DNA from: Paulownia fortunei
Taxonomy: Eukaryota > Streptophyta > Magnoliopsida > Lamiales > Paulowniaceae
Assembly (NCBI GenBank): GCA_019321725.1
Contig: CM033109.1
Span: forward strand, 13,547,993-13,611,992
DNA length: 64,000 bases
Reading direction: 5' to 3'
Numbering within the stretch: the first letter of the stretch is position 1; every line of letters starts with the position of its first letter. The position numbers and the translations under genes are program-made. The notes beneath the pieces are model-generated. The model made no database searches, was not told where the DNA came from, and saw only the letters and a list, made by a program, of their open reading frames with translations. Below, piece after piece: positions 46,499-58,241 of the stretch.

Positions 46499-46514
46499 AT
46501 CTCCCACTTGCCCT
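46499..46514 (-). other. Polypurine tract of C2
   Basis: On the minus strand GGGCAAGTGGGAGAT abuts the LTR start TGTTAGAGTAG. 'Caagtgggaga' before TGTTA is the usual form in plant copia elements. Confidence 0.85.
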
Positions 46515-47749
46515 AGCTCCAATTGCCAATGTATCTAAAGCCCATCTTCTCAAGATGTCCGTCGAATACCTTCTATACTAAGGGCTTAGTAAGTAGGTCT
46601 GCTACATTTTCCGTTGAGGCAACTCGATCCACAATAACGTCGTCTCTACCAATGATCTTTATGATCAAGTGATATTGTCTCATTATGTGTTTGGATCTTT
46701 GATGAGATCTTAGCTTCTTTGCTTACGCAATGGCGCCATTGTTATCATAGTAAATCATAACTAGAACAACAATGGATAGAACTACACCTAACCCTTGAAT
46801 GAAGTTTCTTATCCAAATAACTTCTCTTACTGCATCTGATGCAACAATACAAGGTGAATATGTATCTAGATATAGACTTTGAGTCACCTCGGATTGAAAA
46901 CTAGAGTCTATATATCTCTCCAGTTTTAGTTCTCCATTGTCATATATCAAAAACATATCCTTAGTTCTTCTTAAGTACTTAAGGATCATCTTAATGGTCT
47001 TCCACTGTTCATCCCCTAGATTGAACTGATATTTGCTCATAACACTCATAGCATGTGCAATATCAGGCCTTGTACACAACATTGCATACATTATGCTCCC
47101 TATTACGGACATATAAGGTATGCGAGTTATTATTTCTCTCTCTTCAGGTGTCCAAGGAGACGTAGCCTTAGAGAGTGAAACCCCATAACTCATAGGTGGA
47201 AATCCTCATTTGGATTCTTCCATTCTAAACCATTTTAACACTTTATTTATATGCATAAACTGGGATAGTTCAATCATCCTTCTAGAACTATCTATATAGA
47301 TCTTTATCCCTAGGATAAAATATGCATCTCCCAAGTCCTTCATGGAAAACTGTTTAAACAACCAATTCCTCATTGACTACAACATCCCTACATCATTCCC
47401 AATGAGTAGGATGTCATCAACATAAAGTACAATAAACATAACTGCCCACCCACTAATCTTCTTGTAGACACATGGTTCATCCAGATTTTTATAAAAATCA
47501 AACGCTTTAATTGTTTCATCAAATCGGATGTTCCAACTCTTCAAAACTTGTTTAAGTCCATAAATAGATCTCTGAAGCATGCAAACCTTTTGCTCGCTCC
47601 CACTAGATATGAAGCCTTCTGGCTGCTTTTTATAAATCTCTTCCTTAAAGTTTCAATTAAGAAAAGTGGTCTTCACATCCATTTTCCATATCTCATAGTT
47701 ATAATATACAGATATGCCTAGCAAAATTCAGATGGATTTAAGCACCGCC
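46515..47749 (-). pseudogene. copia C2 reverse transcriptase / RNase H (broken)
   Basis: Minus-strand copia pol, C-terminal two thirds of RT plus part of RNase H. From 47749 downwards: MDVKTTFLN with a stop in the following residue, QPEGF, QRSIYGLKQVLKSWNIRFDE, the palm motif VLYVDDILLIGND (47377..47420, catalytic YVDD intact), FSMKDLGDAYFILGIK, and then a 156-codon open part (46723..47193) with TPEEREIITRIPYMSVIGSI, YAMLCTRPDIAHAMSVMSKY and LKYLRRTKDMFLIYDN. The RNase H region has an internal deletion near 46870. The 5' half of pol, gag and the 5' LTR are missing because the Athila-type element inserted at 47750. Confidence 0.87.
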
Positions 47750-49477
47750 TGCTCCAACTTTAAGGTTACAAACCCAAGTGTAGGTTGTGTCGAGTAAAAA
47801 ATTTCTTGGGAGTCTGAGGTAGATCCATAGGGAAGTTGTTTGAACTTTTTGGGTTTATATTTCTTAAAAGATGGGCTGAATGTGGCTTGGAATGTAAAAA
47901 AAATTATGTTATAACTAAGAAATCAAAGTAATAAAAGTATTGAGGATTAGGGATCCGCTTTTGAGTTTTGGATAGAGGAATGACTATTTATTCTTTTTAC
48001 CTCTTTTAAATGCCACAATTGGAATCCATACATAATGAAGATTATAATGGGAAGATGTTATCAAATAGCTTATGCATTAAAGTAATCATGATATTGTCTT
48101 ACTGTTTGCAAATTATCTCTTAACATCAGTACTTGTTAATGGGATCAAGTATTTATACACACCTTTGTCTACAACAAATCAAGGTTTCGCGTTAGCAATC
48201 GGTGTGGTTCAACCATACAATAAGCAAAATGAACCTAAGTATTTGTTGTGCCATTGGAGATACATAAATCAAGAATCACCACATAACAAGAAATGTTTTA
48301 ACGCTAACACTTATTTATGGGATCAAGTATTTATGCACACCTTTGTCTACAACAAATCAATATTTCATATTAGCAGTCGATGGGATAGAACCATACAATA
48401 AGATAAATGAACTCAAGTATTTGTTGTGTCATTGGTGATACATAAATCAAGAATCACCACTAAACAATGAGGGTTTCAATTAAAAATTAAAATAATAAAA
48501 CAACGCACCTAAATATTATCTACCTTTATAACCGTTTCTCTTCCTCCATCAAGAGCTTCACCCTTTCTCCTCAACTTAAATGAAATTTAGAAAGACATAA
48601 TAAAAGTAGAAAAGACTAAAAATAGAAGATAAACTAGAGAGTACATTTCTATTACTACTAAAAAACTTACATTACTACTAAAAAACTTAGCCAAAAGAAA
48701 GATAACAATAAAACTTTATTTCCCTCTGTAAGGGTTTTTGTGTGTCTTGAGTGCCATCCAAGAGCCCCTATTTATAGTAGAAGACTACCTAAATTTGAAT
48801 TTCCAAATTCACCCCAAATGCACTGCAAATGAACTTCGATTGTGTTCTAAATTCACATATCATTTTCTAAATTCACATATCATTTTGCAATCAGCTGAAT
48901 TTTGAAAAGTGATTAACAAAAAGTTGTAGATTATTTGTTAGATTCATTTTGCAACTTGAATCACCTAATTCCAACCACTAGGGAGAAAGTTATGCTTGAT
49001 TTAAGGAACTATGTCAGCACATATAGATCCTTTCCAATGCACACATTTGGATGAATTTTCTAAGCTTCTAACAACAAGTTGTAGTTCTATCTCTTGGCTT
49101 TTAAATGAAGTAATAATTAGGTCTATAGGACTTTTGAGTATGGAATTATGCTCAAAATGCAAAAAGTGCACATGTCTTGAAACATGCTTATTTTGAATTT
49201 AATGTAAGCCCAACAATCACTTTCAAAATTCAAGTGATTTCTTACATACTTTAATCTACACATGATGGACTTAGGCAAAAAATAACTCTTTTCTTCTAAT
49301 TATGATGCTTCTGTGATCTAATAAAATATTATCTCCCGACTTACTCACGAAACGTGTTGTCTTCTTTGATTTTATTTTCGTTCTTTTTTATCTATTTTTG
49401 TTCATTGATAACAAGAATAAAGTAAGAAAAGTATAAAGGATTTGATTCAAAAATACATTAAATATATGCACTTATCA
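47750..49477 (-). mobile_element. 3' LTR of the Athila/Tat-type element
   Basis: A 1728-bp LTR: TGCTCCAACTT at the left and CACTTATCA at the right (TGATAAGTGC...TTGGAGCA on the minus strand). Its first ~857 bp match the truncated partner at 58242..59090. A TATA box on the minus strand (CTATAAATAGGGG) is at about 48766..48778. The segment 'tgggatcaagtatttat.cacacctttgtctacaa' is present twice (about 48142 and 48319), an internal duplication of ~175 bp. The polypurine tract lies directly to the right. Confidence 0.87.
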
Positions 49478-49517
49478 AATTTCCGCACACTTAACCCTTG
49501 CTCGTCCTCGAGCAAGC
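49478..49517 (-). other. Polypurine tract and upstream hairpin of the Athila/Tat-type element
   Basis: On the minus strand TTGCTCG-AGGA-CGAGCAA (49498..49515) forms a 7-bp stem with a 4-base loop, followed by GGGTTAAGTGTGCGGAAATT and then the LTR start. The order hairpin, 'gggttaagtgtgggggaatt', TGATAAG is characteristic of Athila/Tat-group elements in plants. Here the G-run has two substitutions. Confidence 0.75.
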
Positions 49518-51249
49518 AAGCAAGCCTAAAACCAACTTAAACTAATTCACTTTCATAGGAAATCACGATTGCATTTAGCATATGCAACAAGTCTTTAAAC
49601 CCCTAGGTGGATAGAAGATGAGTTATAGTTTCAGGAGGGATTCCAGTGGTGATATCCGCAAACACCTATGATAACTAGCTTCCAACCATTATTCTTAAGA
49701 AGCAACAAAGTAATATGGAAATAAAATCAAACAAGTGTTGAATCTAACCCTTGATCATTCTAAAGTCAATACACAATAAACATTTCCACAATAAGCATAT
49801 TCAAGTGGGTGTGTATTAATAGTTAATATCAACAGTGACAAAACCATGCATGCTTCAAACAAGTGAATTCTCATAGAACCTCATAAAAAACCATCGCTCA
49901 ATCGCTAATAAATGAGTTAAACATCATAGACTCTTTCTTTGGTACAAATCTCCACTACACCGAAAGCACCACACGAAATCAAAACGTCTTTAACAAAGGT
50001 TGAAATGGAGCCAAAGGGTAGTGATGTGGCTAAGAAATAAAAGGATAGGATGCAATAAAGGTTTTAAAAACTTCATGGGATTAGAGATATATAGTTTATC
50101 AATGAAGAATTATCATACTCCATGAAATTCAATACCGGGGCCTATTGTTATTGAATTGGACTCCTCTTTATCATTCTTATTGATTTTGCAACATCACATT
50201 TTTAGTTGCAACTGGTAATACTTTTAACACTTTGCAATTCTTTTGTTTGTTTATTTATTTTATTTTTTTTTGAAGAAAAACTCCCCTACACTTATCATCT
50301 ATTCCTACCCAAATTTCTTTTGCAAGCTCACCTTGTCAATGGAATATCTTTTAAGCTCCAAATCATTTTTAGAACAGGGGTATGATAAAAGTATATTTAG
50401 GCTAGGTAAGAAGATATAGTTACCATAGAAAAATGCTTATTTATTGAAAGACTTAAAGTGGCTCACTGTAGGGGATGTTCTCTTGGAACATCACATGGGG
50501 ATCAAGCTAATTTGACCGTGGTGCTAAAAAGCCTAATGCCATAATCATTATTCAAGTGGTGCTCAATCAGTCGTTCGCTTCGACAAACCAAAAGGAAAAG
50601 TTCTAACACTCAACCACTTCGTGTCGAAAATCTAAGTGACGATTAAAGCGAGGGTATAAGAACTAACCTATTTTAACATGCTTGTCTCCCCACTGAATAA
50701 CATAACTATTTCTACAAAAAGATTTGAGTATACTTCTTACAAAATATATTAACTAAAGAACAACATCAATTAATCCATATTTTCCATGCTTAATTTTAAT
50801 CATATTTTCCGTGCTTAATTTTAATCATTGAAGTTGGAAGAACATCTATGGCTAAAAAAAATTGACAATTCACAAACTTTTGTTAAAAACTTCACAAACT
50901 TGCCATGTTATGCAAAAACAAAATAGGGGTGCATCTCAAAATTATTACAGTTACCATTTACTTTACTACCCTTTTTCATGGTTTAAATGGACCCAAAAAA
51001 AACACGTTTGAATTTTTTTTAAACCAGAAAAATACATATTGAACACACAAGACATGATATCAACTATCCTCTCTCCCAACCTAATTGAGACATTACCCCC
51101 AATGTTGAAAATAGATAGGAAAGTAGAGTTTAGAAGATATTACCTAAAATGTGACTTATTGGAAAATAAAGATGAAACAACACAATATATACACCATTAG
51201 TTGAAACCATTAAGGATAAATTTCATAGGCTGAGAGTCAAATTCATTTT
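49518..51249 (-). other. Non-coding spacer between the captured gene and the 3' LTR
   Basis: Long 3' spacers after integrase are usual in Athila/Tat elements, and in Athila they can hold an env-like frame. I see no envelope-like frame, hydrophobic pair or splice acceptor here; every frame is broken. Two short direct repeats at about 50780 and 50805 ('ccatattttccgtgcttaattttaatcat'). Confidence 0.5.
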
Positions 51250-51856
51250 GCATTTTCGACCAATGTCCCTGTTGGACCAATGCACATGAGCCAAGGTTGG
51301 ATCAGGTTCTGGTACATATGTTACAAGTTGATCAATCAGTTGTTCAAGTGTTGGAGAAAAAATGAGAATTCATCTTGCAGACGGTGAAATAAAACCTTTT
51401 TCTACAATGTGATCTATAAAAAATAGCAAACCATCAAAGAAACCATTAACATTAAGAATACCTACAGATTTCTGGTGAATTTGAGTAGTGCCTAAGAGAC
51501 AACTTGGAATAATTCCTCGAGTGTACCAAAAACGCTAAGTAGAGTAATGAATGCATCTGCATTATTTAACATGTTAGGCATTCTGTTCTGAATATGACAC
51601 TTTTAGCTCATCTCCAATGGTTATACTTGTGATATTCTGTATTGTTAAAAGTTTTCGGATAACTCCTAAAATTTTGACTCCTACTATATGTGCAGAAGTA
51701 GCAACACTCCCCATTAACCCCAGACTGCCTCCCCCATATACTAAATGGATTTTTCTTTTTTCTAAGGTTCTACCAAGGTTATTGGTTGCCCCTATAAACT
51801 CACCATTTTTTCCTGAATTAGTTCCACAAAAAACACAAAAAACACAAACACAAAGA
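51250..51856 (-). pseudogene. Intronless LOG-like (cytokinin riboside 5'-monophosphate phosphoribohydrolase) copy
   Basis: Minus strand, about 200 codons in three frames. In order: VFCGTNSGKN (51800..51835, the N-terminal LOG block), KRKIHLVYGGGSLGLMGSVA (nucleotide-binding glycine motif), IVGVKILGVIRKLL, DELKVS, then after a frame change [20 protein letters not shown], then after another change [31 protein letters not shown], a stop, and APT-like SPTLEQLIDQL, with the end near YVPEPDPTLAHVHW. LOG enzymes release active cytokinin from its nucleotide. The family motif PGGxGTxxE reads SVFGTLEE here, so the catalytic Pro-Gly-Gly is lost. Plant LOG genes have introns, and this copy has none over ~600 bp. 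It covers nearly the whole enzyme except the first residues. It lies inside the retroelement, downstream of integrase in the same orientation. Confidence 0.8.
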
Positions 51857-52074
51857 CTCTTCTATGTTTGTTTGTTTGTTTGTTTTTTGAAAGTGAGTTG
51901 TACAAAAATGGAGTAAGTACGATGCTATTTATTGTGGTGTGAATAGGGAACACATTTATTACACATTTTTTTCTTTTGTTAGAAAGGTTGAAAATAAGGA
52001 CACAAAATTTGAAAATTTGCTACTTACACGTGAATGTACATGTAGTTGTGACTGTGACTCACATCTTTCTTTAG

Positions 52075-52372
52075 TTTACATCAAATAACGGCTTAAATGC
52101 CCTCTATGGGTCGAGGATATGCTTCTTATAGAATTTTCTTATAAACAGGCAAACATGATCTTTTAATATCAGATTCCTAATACTATAACGCTCATATTCA
52201 TCTCGAAAGTGATTCCACAAATCAAGAATTACACGTTATACTAATCCGCATGACTGCATCTCAAGAGTTAATGTAATGTCATCTAAAGACTTCTTATTCA
52301 CTTTATCCATAATGAATTGAATTTTATCATCTAAATTTTTAGAAACCATTCCTAAGAAACGACACTTGTGTT
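52075..52372 (-). pseudogene. Unidentified coding-like fragment inside the Athila/Tat-type element
   Basis: One minus-strand frame of about 95 codons with only two stops: VSKNLDDKIQFIMDKVNKKS, SLDDITLTLEMQSCGLV, stop, RVILDLWNHFRDEYERYSIR, NLILKDHVCLFIRKFYKK, HILDP, stop, RAFKPLF. The run (W..F.DEY....I.NL......FIR.F......DP) is not retroelement-like. It resembles, weakly, the GCFC domain of tuftelin-interacting-protein-11/STIP1-type splicing factors. I could not confirm this without a search. It lies between the LOG copy and the integrase end, in the same orientation. Confidence 0.35.
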
Positions 52373-52919
52373 ACATGTTCATCGAGCACATTTGTGGCAA
52401 ACTTGTATTTTTTTTGCCATTTATTTTTTTGAATATGTGTTTTTACCAAAAACTAGGCATGTATCTAGTAAGCAAGTTTGATAACTCATGTGAAAACTCA
52501 CATGCTACTCTTACCTTTGCTTCAATTATCCATCATATGCCTCCTGGGATGCCCTTGTACATAAGCATCCTTAATCTTTCTATCCTGGTTTTATAAATTT
52601 TTAAAATTGCATTTTTAGAAAGAAAAGGAAATCACTTCTTGAGAGTTAGAAGAATGTCATCAATTTTGAAAAGAATAAGAAAAGAGAATGAGAAAAAGAG
52701 AGAAATTTTGTACAGAGATTTCAGTTATTTGGGAAACTGATAAATCCGACGTCAATAGCCATGGAGTATCATTATCCGCCATTTAACTAGGAAAAGAAAA
52801 AAAATAAAAATAAAAAATCCTACAAAACAAAAAAAGTTAGAGAAAATATGTATATATATATACACATACTAATCATAACAAGGGTTAGAAAGAAAAAGAA
52901 TTTTCTCTTGTGAAAATTA

Positions 52920-54060
52920 ATTATCTAGAAATGGTTTAAGTCTTATCCATTTGCTTTGAATACGTTACCATTTATAGGATTATCAATGTTAATTGCCGTA
53001 TAAGGATATACCTCTTTTACAAAAAAATGGCCACTCTACCTTGATCTTAATTTTTTGGGAAATAAATGCAATCGAGAATTATAAAGCAAAATCTTTTGAC
53101 CAACCTCAAATGTTTTTGTTGAAATTTTACTATCATGAAATTCTTTGATTCTTGTTTTAGGAAATTTAGAATTCTCATTATTTCTCAATTCTTGAAGTTC
53201 ATTGATTTGCAATTTGCGCAATTATGAAGCTTCATCAAGGTTGAAGTTAAACATTTTGATTGTCAATAAGCCATATGTTCAAGTTCAAAGAGGTAAATGA
53301 CAAGGTTTTCCATAAACTATCCTATAAGGAGACATGCTTAATGATGTTCTAAAAGCAATTCTATATGCCCAAAGTATATTGGTAAGTCTAACAGACCAAT
53401 CTTTACGATTTGGGTTAACTATTTTTTCCCAAATTTATTTTATCTCCCTATTTGAAAGTTTAATTTGTCCATTTGTCAAAGGGTTAACTTTATATATGAT
53501 TCCATATTTCCTCATTAAAGTTTCAAAAACTTTTTTACATTTTTTCCTCCATCACTGATAATGAATCGAGCAATTCCAAATTGACTTAAAAAATATTTTC
53601 TTTTAAAAGTTATATCACTATTTTGTGATTGTTGTTTCGACAAGGAATTGCCTCGATCCATTTTGAAACATAATCTATGGAGACTAATATATAAATAAAA
53701 CCAAATGATAATGGAAATGGTCCCATGAAGTCACTACCCAAACAGACAAAGATTTCAATTACTTGGATGGGATGTAGGGGCATCATGTTTCGTTTTGAAA
53801 TGGATCATAACTTTTGATAATTTTCACAACTTTTGCAAAATATGTAAGTGTCTTTGAAAAAAGTTGGCCAATAAAATCCACATTGCAAGATCTTTGCAGC
53901 GATTTTCTTTATCGAAAAGTGACCACCACATGCTTGTGAATGACAATTTAAGAATATTACCTTTGTCATTGTCAGGCATGCATCTTCGAAAGATTTGATC
54001 AGGATAATATTTGAATAGGTATGGATCATCCCAATAAAATATTTTCACCTCGGTAAAAAA
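52920..54060 (-). pseudogene. Athila/Tat-type integrase (broken)
   Basis: Minus strand. 53805..54029: zinc-binding region with CHSQACGGHFSIKKIAAKIL and YWPTFFKDTYIFCKSCENYQ (HHCC pattern). 53640..53800: core start with SDFMGPFPLSFGFIYILVSI and DYVSKWIEAIPCR, containing the first catalytic Asp. 53330..53640: degraded core. 53036..53221: C-terminal part with [20 protein letters not shown]. The sequence can be read weakly to about 52920. Several stops and frame changes. Family features (YVSKWVEAI.., FEVGQKVLLYNSRL) place it in the Athila/Tat group. Confidence 0.85.
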
Positions 54061-54805
54061 CTTCTTTTAATCTTGGGAATTCTAATGTAGTAGCATCTTT
54101 TCTAATACAACAAAATTAATAATGTCAGCAAACCAAAGTAAAATAAAGACATTAAATAGTTGTTCATTAGTGAAAGTGTCATCAATAGGTGTTGATTGAA
54201 ATGAGTCATCACAAACGAGTCTTGACAAATGATCAGCAACCACATTCTCTACTCCTTTCTTATCTCGAATCATAATTTTGAATTCCTGGAGTAAGAGAAT
54301 CCACCTAATCAGTATAGGTTTGGCATCTTTTTTTAACAAAAGATACATCAAAGATGCTGATCAATGAAAACAACAATTGATGAGCCAACAAAATAAGATT
54401 TAAATTTGTCCAATGGAAAAACTACAAAAAGTATTTTTTTTTAGTTATTGAATAACTCAATTGAGCACTATTCAAAGTTTTACTTGCATAGTAAATAACA
54501 TATGGTTTCTTATCTTTTCTTTGTCCTATAACAACTGCAACAACATAGTTACTGGCATCACACATTATTTCAAAAGATAAAGTCCAATCTAGAGGCTGCA
54601 TAATTGGGGCAGACGTAAGCATGCTTTTAAACTTAACAAAAGCATTTTCACAATTTTTAGTCCATTCAAAAATAGTATCTTTTGTTAGAAGATTACACAA
54701 TGGTTTAGATATTATACGAAAATCTTTGATAACTCTTCTATAAAATCTAGCATGTCCTAAAAATAATTTTACCTCCTTCACAGACTTTAGTATTAGAAAA
54801 TTCAT
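54061..54805 (-). pseudogene. Athila/Tat-type RNase H region
   Basis: Minus strand. 54422..54805 (127 open codons): RT connection KSVKEVKLFLGHARFYRRVI and KDFRIISKPLCNLL, then RNase H with FEIMCDASNYVVAVVIGQRK (catalytic Asp in CDAS) and VIYYASKTLNSAQLSYSITK. 54082..54351: RNase H C-terminal part with [20 protein letters not shown] (catalytic Asp in ADHLS). A frame break lies near 54360..54420. Confidence 0.87.
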
Positions 54806-55660
54806 AATTAACTCGATTTTAGATTTATCTACTTCAATACCTTTTGACGAATAATGTGTCCAAGAACAATACTAATTATTACCATGAAATTGCATTTCTC
54901 CCAATTGGGTACAAGGCTCTTTTCTTTAAACCTGATCAAAACTTTCTCTAAATTAGACAAGTAATCATTAAATGAATTACCAAAAATAAAAAAAATCATC
55001 CATGAAGACTTCAAGAGAGCGTTCTACCGTGTCACTAAAAATACTAAGCATACATCATTGGAATGTAGTTAGTGTATTACATAATCCAAAAGACATTCTT
55101 CGATATGCAAAAGTACCAAAATGACATGTAAAAGTAGTTTTCTCTTGATCTCCAAGTGCAATTGCAATTTGATTATATCTAGAATATCCATCTAATAAGT
55201 AGTAAAATTCATATCCCACAACTCTTTCTAAGATTTGATCCATGAAAGGTAATAAAAAATGATATTTTCTAGTAACTGAGTTGAGTTTCCTATAGTCAAT
55301 GCACATTCACCAACCAGCAACAATCCTAGTTAGAATTAATTCATCATTCTCATTCTTGACTATAGTAACTTCAGATTTCTATGGTACAACTAGAGTAGGG
55401 CGTACCCATTTGCTTTCAAAAATAGGATAAATGATTTCATTATCTAAGAGTTTAATGACTTCATTTCTCACTATTTTTTTTATATAAGGATTTAGCCTTC
55501 GTTGCATTTCTCTAGAAGGTTTAGCATTTTCCTCTAGATAGATGTTATGTGTGCAAGTTAAAGAATTAATACCTTTAATGTCAGCAATGGTCCATCCTAA
55601 AACATTCTTATGAATTTTCAGAGTTTCAATCAATTTACCTTCTTGGGATGCATCAAGTTT
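54806..55660 (-). pseudogene. Athila/Tat-type reverse transcriptase (broken)
   Basis: Minus strand. 55379..55633: pre-RT and fingers (WTIADIKGINSLTCTHNIYL, SKWVRPTLVVP). 55055..55306: CIDYRKLNSVTRKYHF, LLDGYSRYNQIAIALGDQEK and TTFTCHFGTFAYRRMSFGLC. The catalytic box EVFMDDFF is at about 54985..55005. 54829..55014: thumb. The block LDGYSxYNQI...DQEKTTFTCxxGTFAYRRMxFGLCN distinguishes Athila/Tat RTs from chromoviral RTs. Frame changes near 55310 and 55020. Confidence 0.9.
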
Positions 55661-56129
55661 GGAAGAAACTATAACTGAAAAGTTTTATTCTCACCAAAAT
55701 AAGAGTATTTCAAATCAAATGGAAAAGGTTTCAAATCAATCATGGGAGCTTTAATACTTGATGGAACAGATTGTGCTATTGATGATGAAATTTCTTCAAA
55801 CCTTGGCTTCCAAAAAAGTTTTTCTTGTACCTGTGAAAATTCAGAGAGAGTATTAGAGTGTCTTTTTACTTCAAACCTTAGCTTCTAAAAAAGTTTTTCT
55901 TGTACCTGCGAAAATTCAAAGAGAGTATTAGAGTGTCTTTTTACAAATACTTTCACTTTCAAAATAAGTTTCCAAATGATCAAATGAATTAGTGAAATTA
56001 AAATATTTTTGAACAAGTTCTTCAATTGAATCCACTTCCTATACTTCGACATCTTCTGTACGTTGCTTACAAACATTAAACACATTTAGTTCCAAAGTTA
56101 TATTTCCAAAGGATAACTTCAAAATACCA

Positions 56130-56440
56130 TTCCTACAATTAATCAGAGCATTTGAAGTTGTAAAAGAAAACAACCCAAATTGATAGGAATCTGTGTATGT
56201 GTATGTGCAACAGGCTCTGTGTACAAAATAATGAAATCTACTATGAAGTAAAACTTATCAATTTGTATAAACACATCTTCTACTACTCCCTTTGGAACTT
56301 TAATCAAATGGTCAGCTAGTTGGAGTACAACGGTAGTTGTTTTAAGTTCTCCAAAAACTAATTGTTCATAAACTGAAAAATGTAGAAGATTTACACTAGC
56401 ACCAATATCAAACAAAGCATGCTCTATTCTAGTGTATCTT
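56130..56440 (-). pseudogene. Athila/Tat-type protease
   Basis: Minus strand. 56143..56415 is open for 90 codons: MFDIGASVNLLHFSVYEQLV, VVLQLADHLIKVPKGVVEDV, FIQIDKFYFIVDFIIL and IPINLGCFL. It matches the Athila/Tat aspartic protease (FDLGASVNLLPxSVYxxL...), with D-I-G in place of D-L-G. An inserted VAHTHTQ tract of tg repeats lies in the C-terminal third. The pieces at 55660..56130 represent the degraded linker before RT, including a near-duplicate of about 70 bp (55790..55855 and 55862..55935). Confidence 0.82.
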
Positions 56441-58160
56441 ATGGTACACGAAATGGTTGGACAACTTGGATCTTTGCACTAGGTGGAACTTGCTTGATTG
56501 CATCCAATAATGGAATATTAATCTTGACTTGTTTAAAAATTTCAAAGATTTTAGCATTTGAGTTTAACTTTTTATTTGGTTGCAATCTTTCAGGAAAAGG
56601 AGCTATATGTGAGTATTTTTGTTTTTCTTTGTTTTCAAACTCACATTCCTTAAACCTACCTTCATTATCAAGACTATTTCCACTCTTCATTTCTAAATGT
56701 AGAACAGAAACTTTCTCCTTTGGATGAATAGTATTGTCAATAACTCTTCCATTATGAAGAGTTATGACCGAATTAGCCTCCTTGATTGAATTTTCACCTA
56801 AAGAAGAAACATGACACTGAGTTGAAGGATTAGGTTGAGGTTGAGTAGGAAATTTACTTTTTTGTTGAGTACACAAAGAAGTTGTCAGTGTTGAAAGTGT
56901 GCTTTTGTTCTCATTGATGGCTTGTGAAGTCAGGTTATTGATGTTTGTTTATCAATACATGAATGCTTGAAAAGTCTTCTCAAGGAATTTTGTATGTAGA
57001 GCTAGATAAGAAGGAAAGTTTGGTAGCTTTTGTGAATGTAGCGGTTGGGCACGGTTATCATCTCGCCAACTAAAATTGGAATAATTTCTCCATTGTGGAT
57101 TATAAGTTTTAGAATATGGAGAATGAAATAGCATTTTGAATGTGTTGATGACATTTCCTTATGCTTGAATATTTGGGCATTCATTGGTGGAGTGTCCAAC
57201 AAGTTCACAAATGCTACAAACTTCTTCATCTTGCACAAATCTGATTTCCTTTACTTTTTTCAGTTCCATGGCCTCAATTTTTCTTGTTAAACTAGAATCC
57301 TAGCATTTACATCATCTTCTTGACTAAGGATATTTTTTCCTTTATTACTATTAGCAAGATTAGACCTAAGAGAACCTTCAGAAGAATTAACACTATGCCA
57401 TGATTGAGAGTTTTCTGTCAAATGGTCTAGATATTCTAGGGCCTCATCAGGTTCTTTATCAAGAAACTCACCATTATACATTATTTCAATAAATTATTTT
57501 GTTTTAGGAGTTAAACCTTCATAAAAAAACTAATTAAGCGCCATTTTTTAAAACCATGATGTGGGAATGAATTCAACAAATCTTTAAATCTTTCTCAACA
57601 TTGAAAGAAAGCTTCATTAGAATTTTGAAAAAAAGAATTGTCATTTCAAAGTTAATTAGTTTTATGAGTTGAAAATAACTTTTTCAAAAATTCAACTAGC
57701 ATTTCTTATCAAGTGCCAACTGACCAAGGTTTTAAAGAGTTGAGCCAAGTTTTTGCTTTATCTTTTAAAGAAAAAGCAAATAATTTGATCTTAATGATCT
57801 CATTTGTACAAGTTTGATCTTCAAAAGTGGCACATACTACATCAAATTCTTTCAAATGCAAGTAATGGCTTTCAGAATCTAAACCATGGAAATTAGGAAG
57901 TAAAGGGATTATACCTGGATTGAATAAAAAGTTATTTACAATGAGAGGAAAAATGAAACAAGAAGGAGAAGAGTTTCGAGGAGGTTGCAAGTAATAACAC
58001 ATGGTACACACCTATTGATTCTCATTTTCATTCTGGACACTTTCACTTTTAGCCATGGTGGAAGTATGTGGAGGTGACTCAAACAAATTTTCAAACAAAA
58101 TTTTAGAATTATTTCTAAACAAATGATAAGAATTATGACTACGATACCATATGAACATAT
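56441..58160 (-). pseudogene. Athila/Tat-type gag and gag-protease linker (broken)
   Basis: Minus strand. 57709..58011 holds the Gag core: FNPGIIPLLPNFHGLDSESH, YLHLKEFDVVCATFEDQTCT and AFSLKDKAKTWLNSLKPWSV, the signature of Athila/Tat Gag. A CCHC knuckle (CSICELVGHSTNEC) is at 57177..57218. 56439..56876 encodes the linker with VITLHNGRVI, APFPERLQPNKK and VKINIPLLDAIKQVPPSAK. Several stops separate these segments. The first ~60 bp after the primer-binding site are non-coding. Confidence 0.87.
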
Positions 58161-58216
58161 AATCACACAATATTTACAAAGGGAAAATATTTACAAACCT
58201 GAATACTTACATTGCC

Positions 58217-58235
58217 TTCTCCGGCAATGGCGCTA
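58217..58235 (-). other. Primer-binding site of the Athila/Tat-type element (tRNA-Asp type)
   Basis: On the minus strand TAGCGCCATTGCCGGAGAAG starts six bases inside the 5' LTR. It matches TGGCGCCGTTGCCGGGGA, the tRNA-Asp-complementary site used by plant Athila/Tat elements, with three differences. Confidence 0.8.
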
Positions 58236-58241
58236 AAAATA

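Noticed and set aside
49518..51249. Possible env-like gene in the Athila/Tat 3' spacer
   Set aside because: No frame of useful length, no transmembrane pattern and no splice acceptor context found.
51617..51916. 99-codon plus-strand open frame
   Set aside because: It is the antisense shadow of the LOG-like pseudogene on the minus strand.
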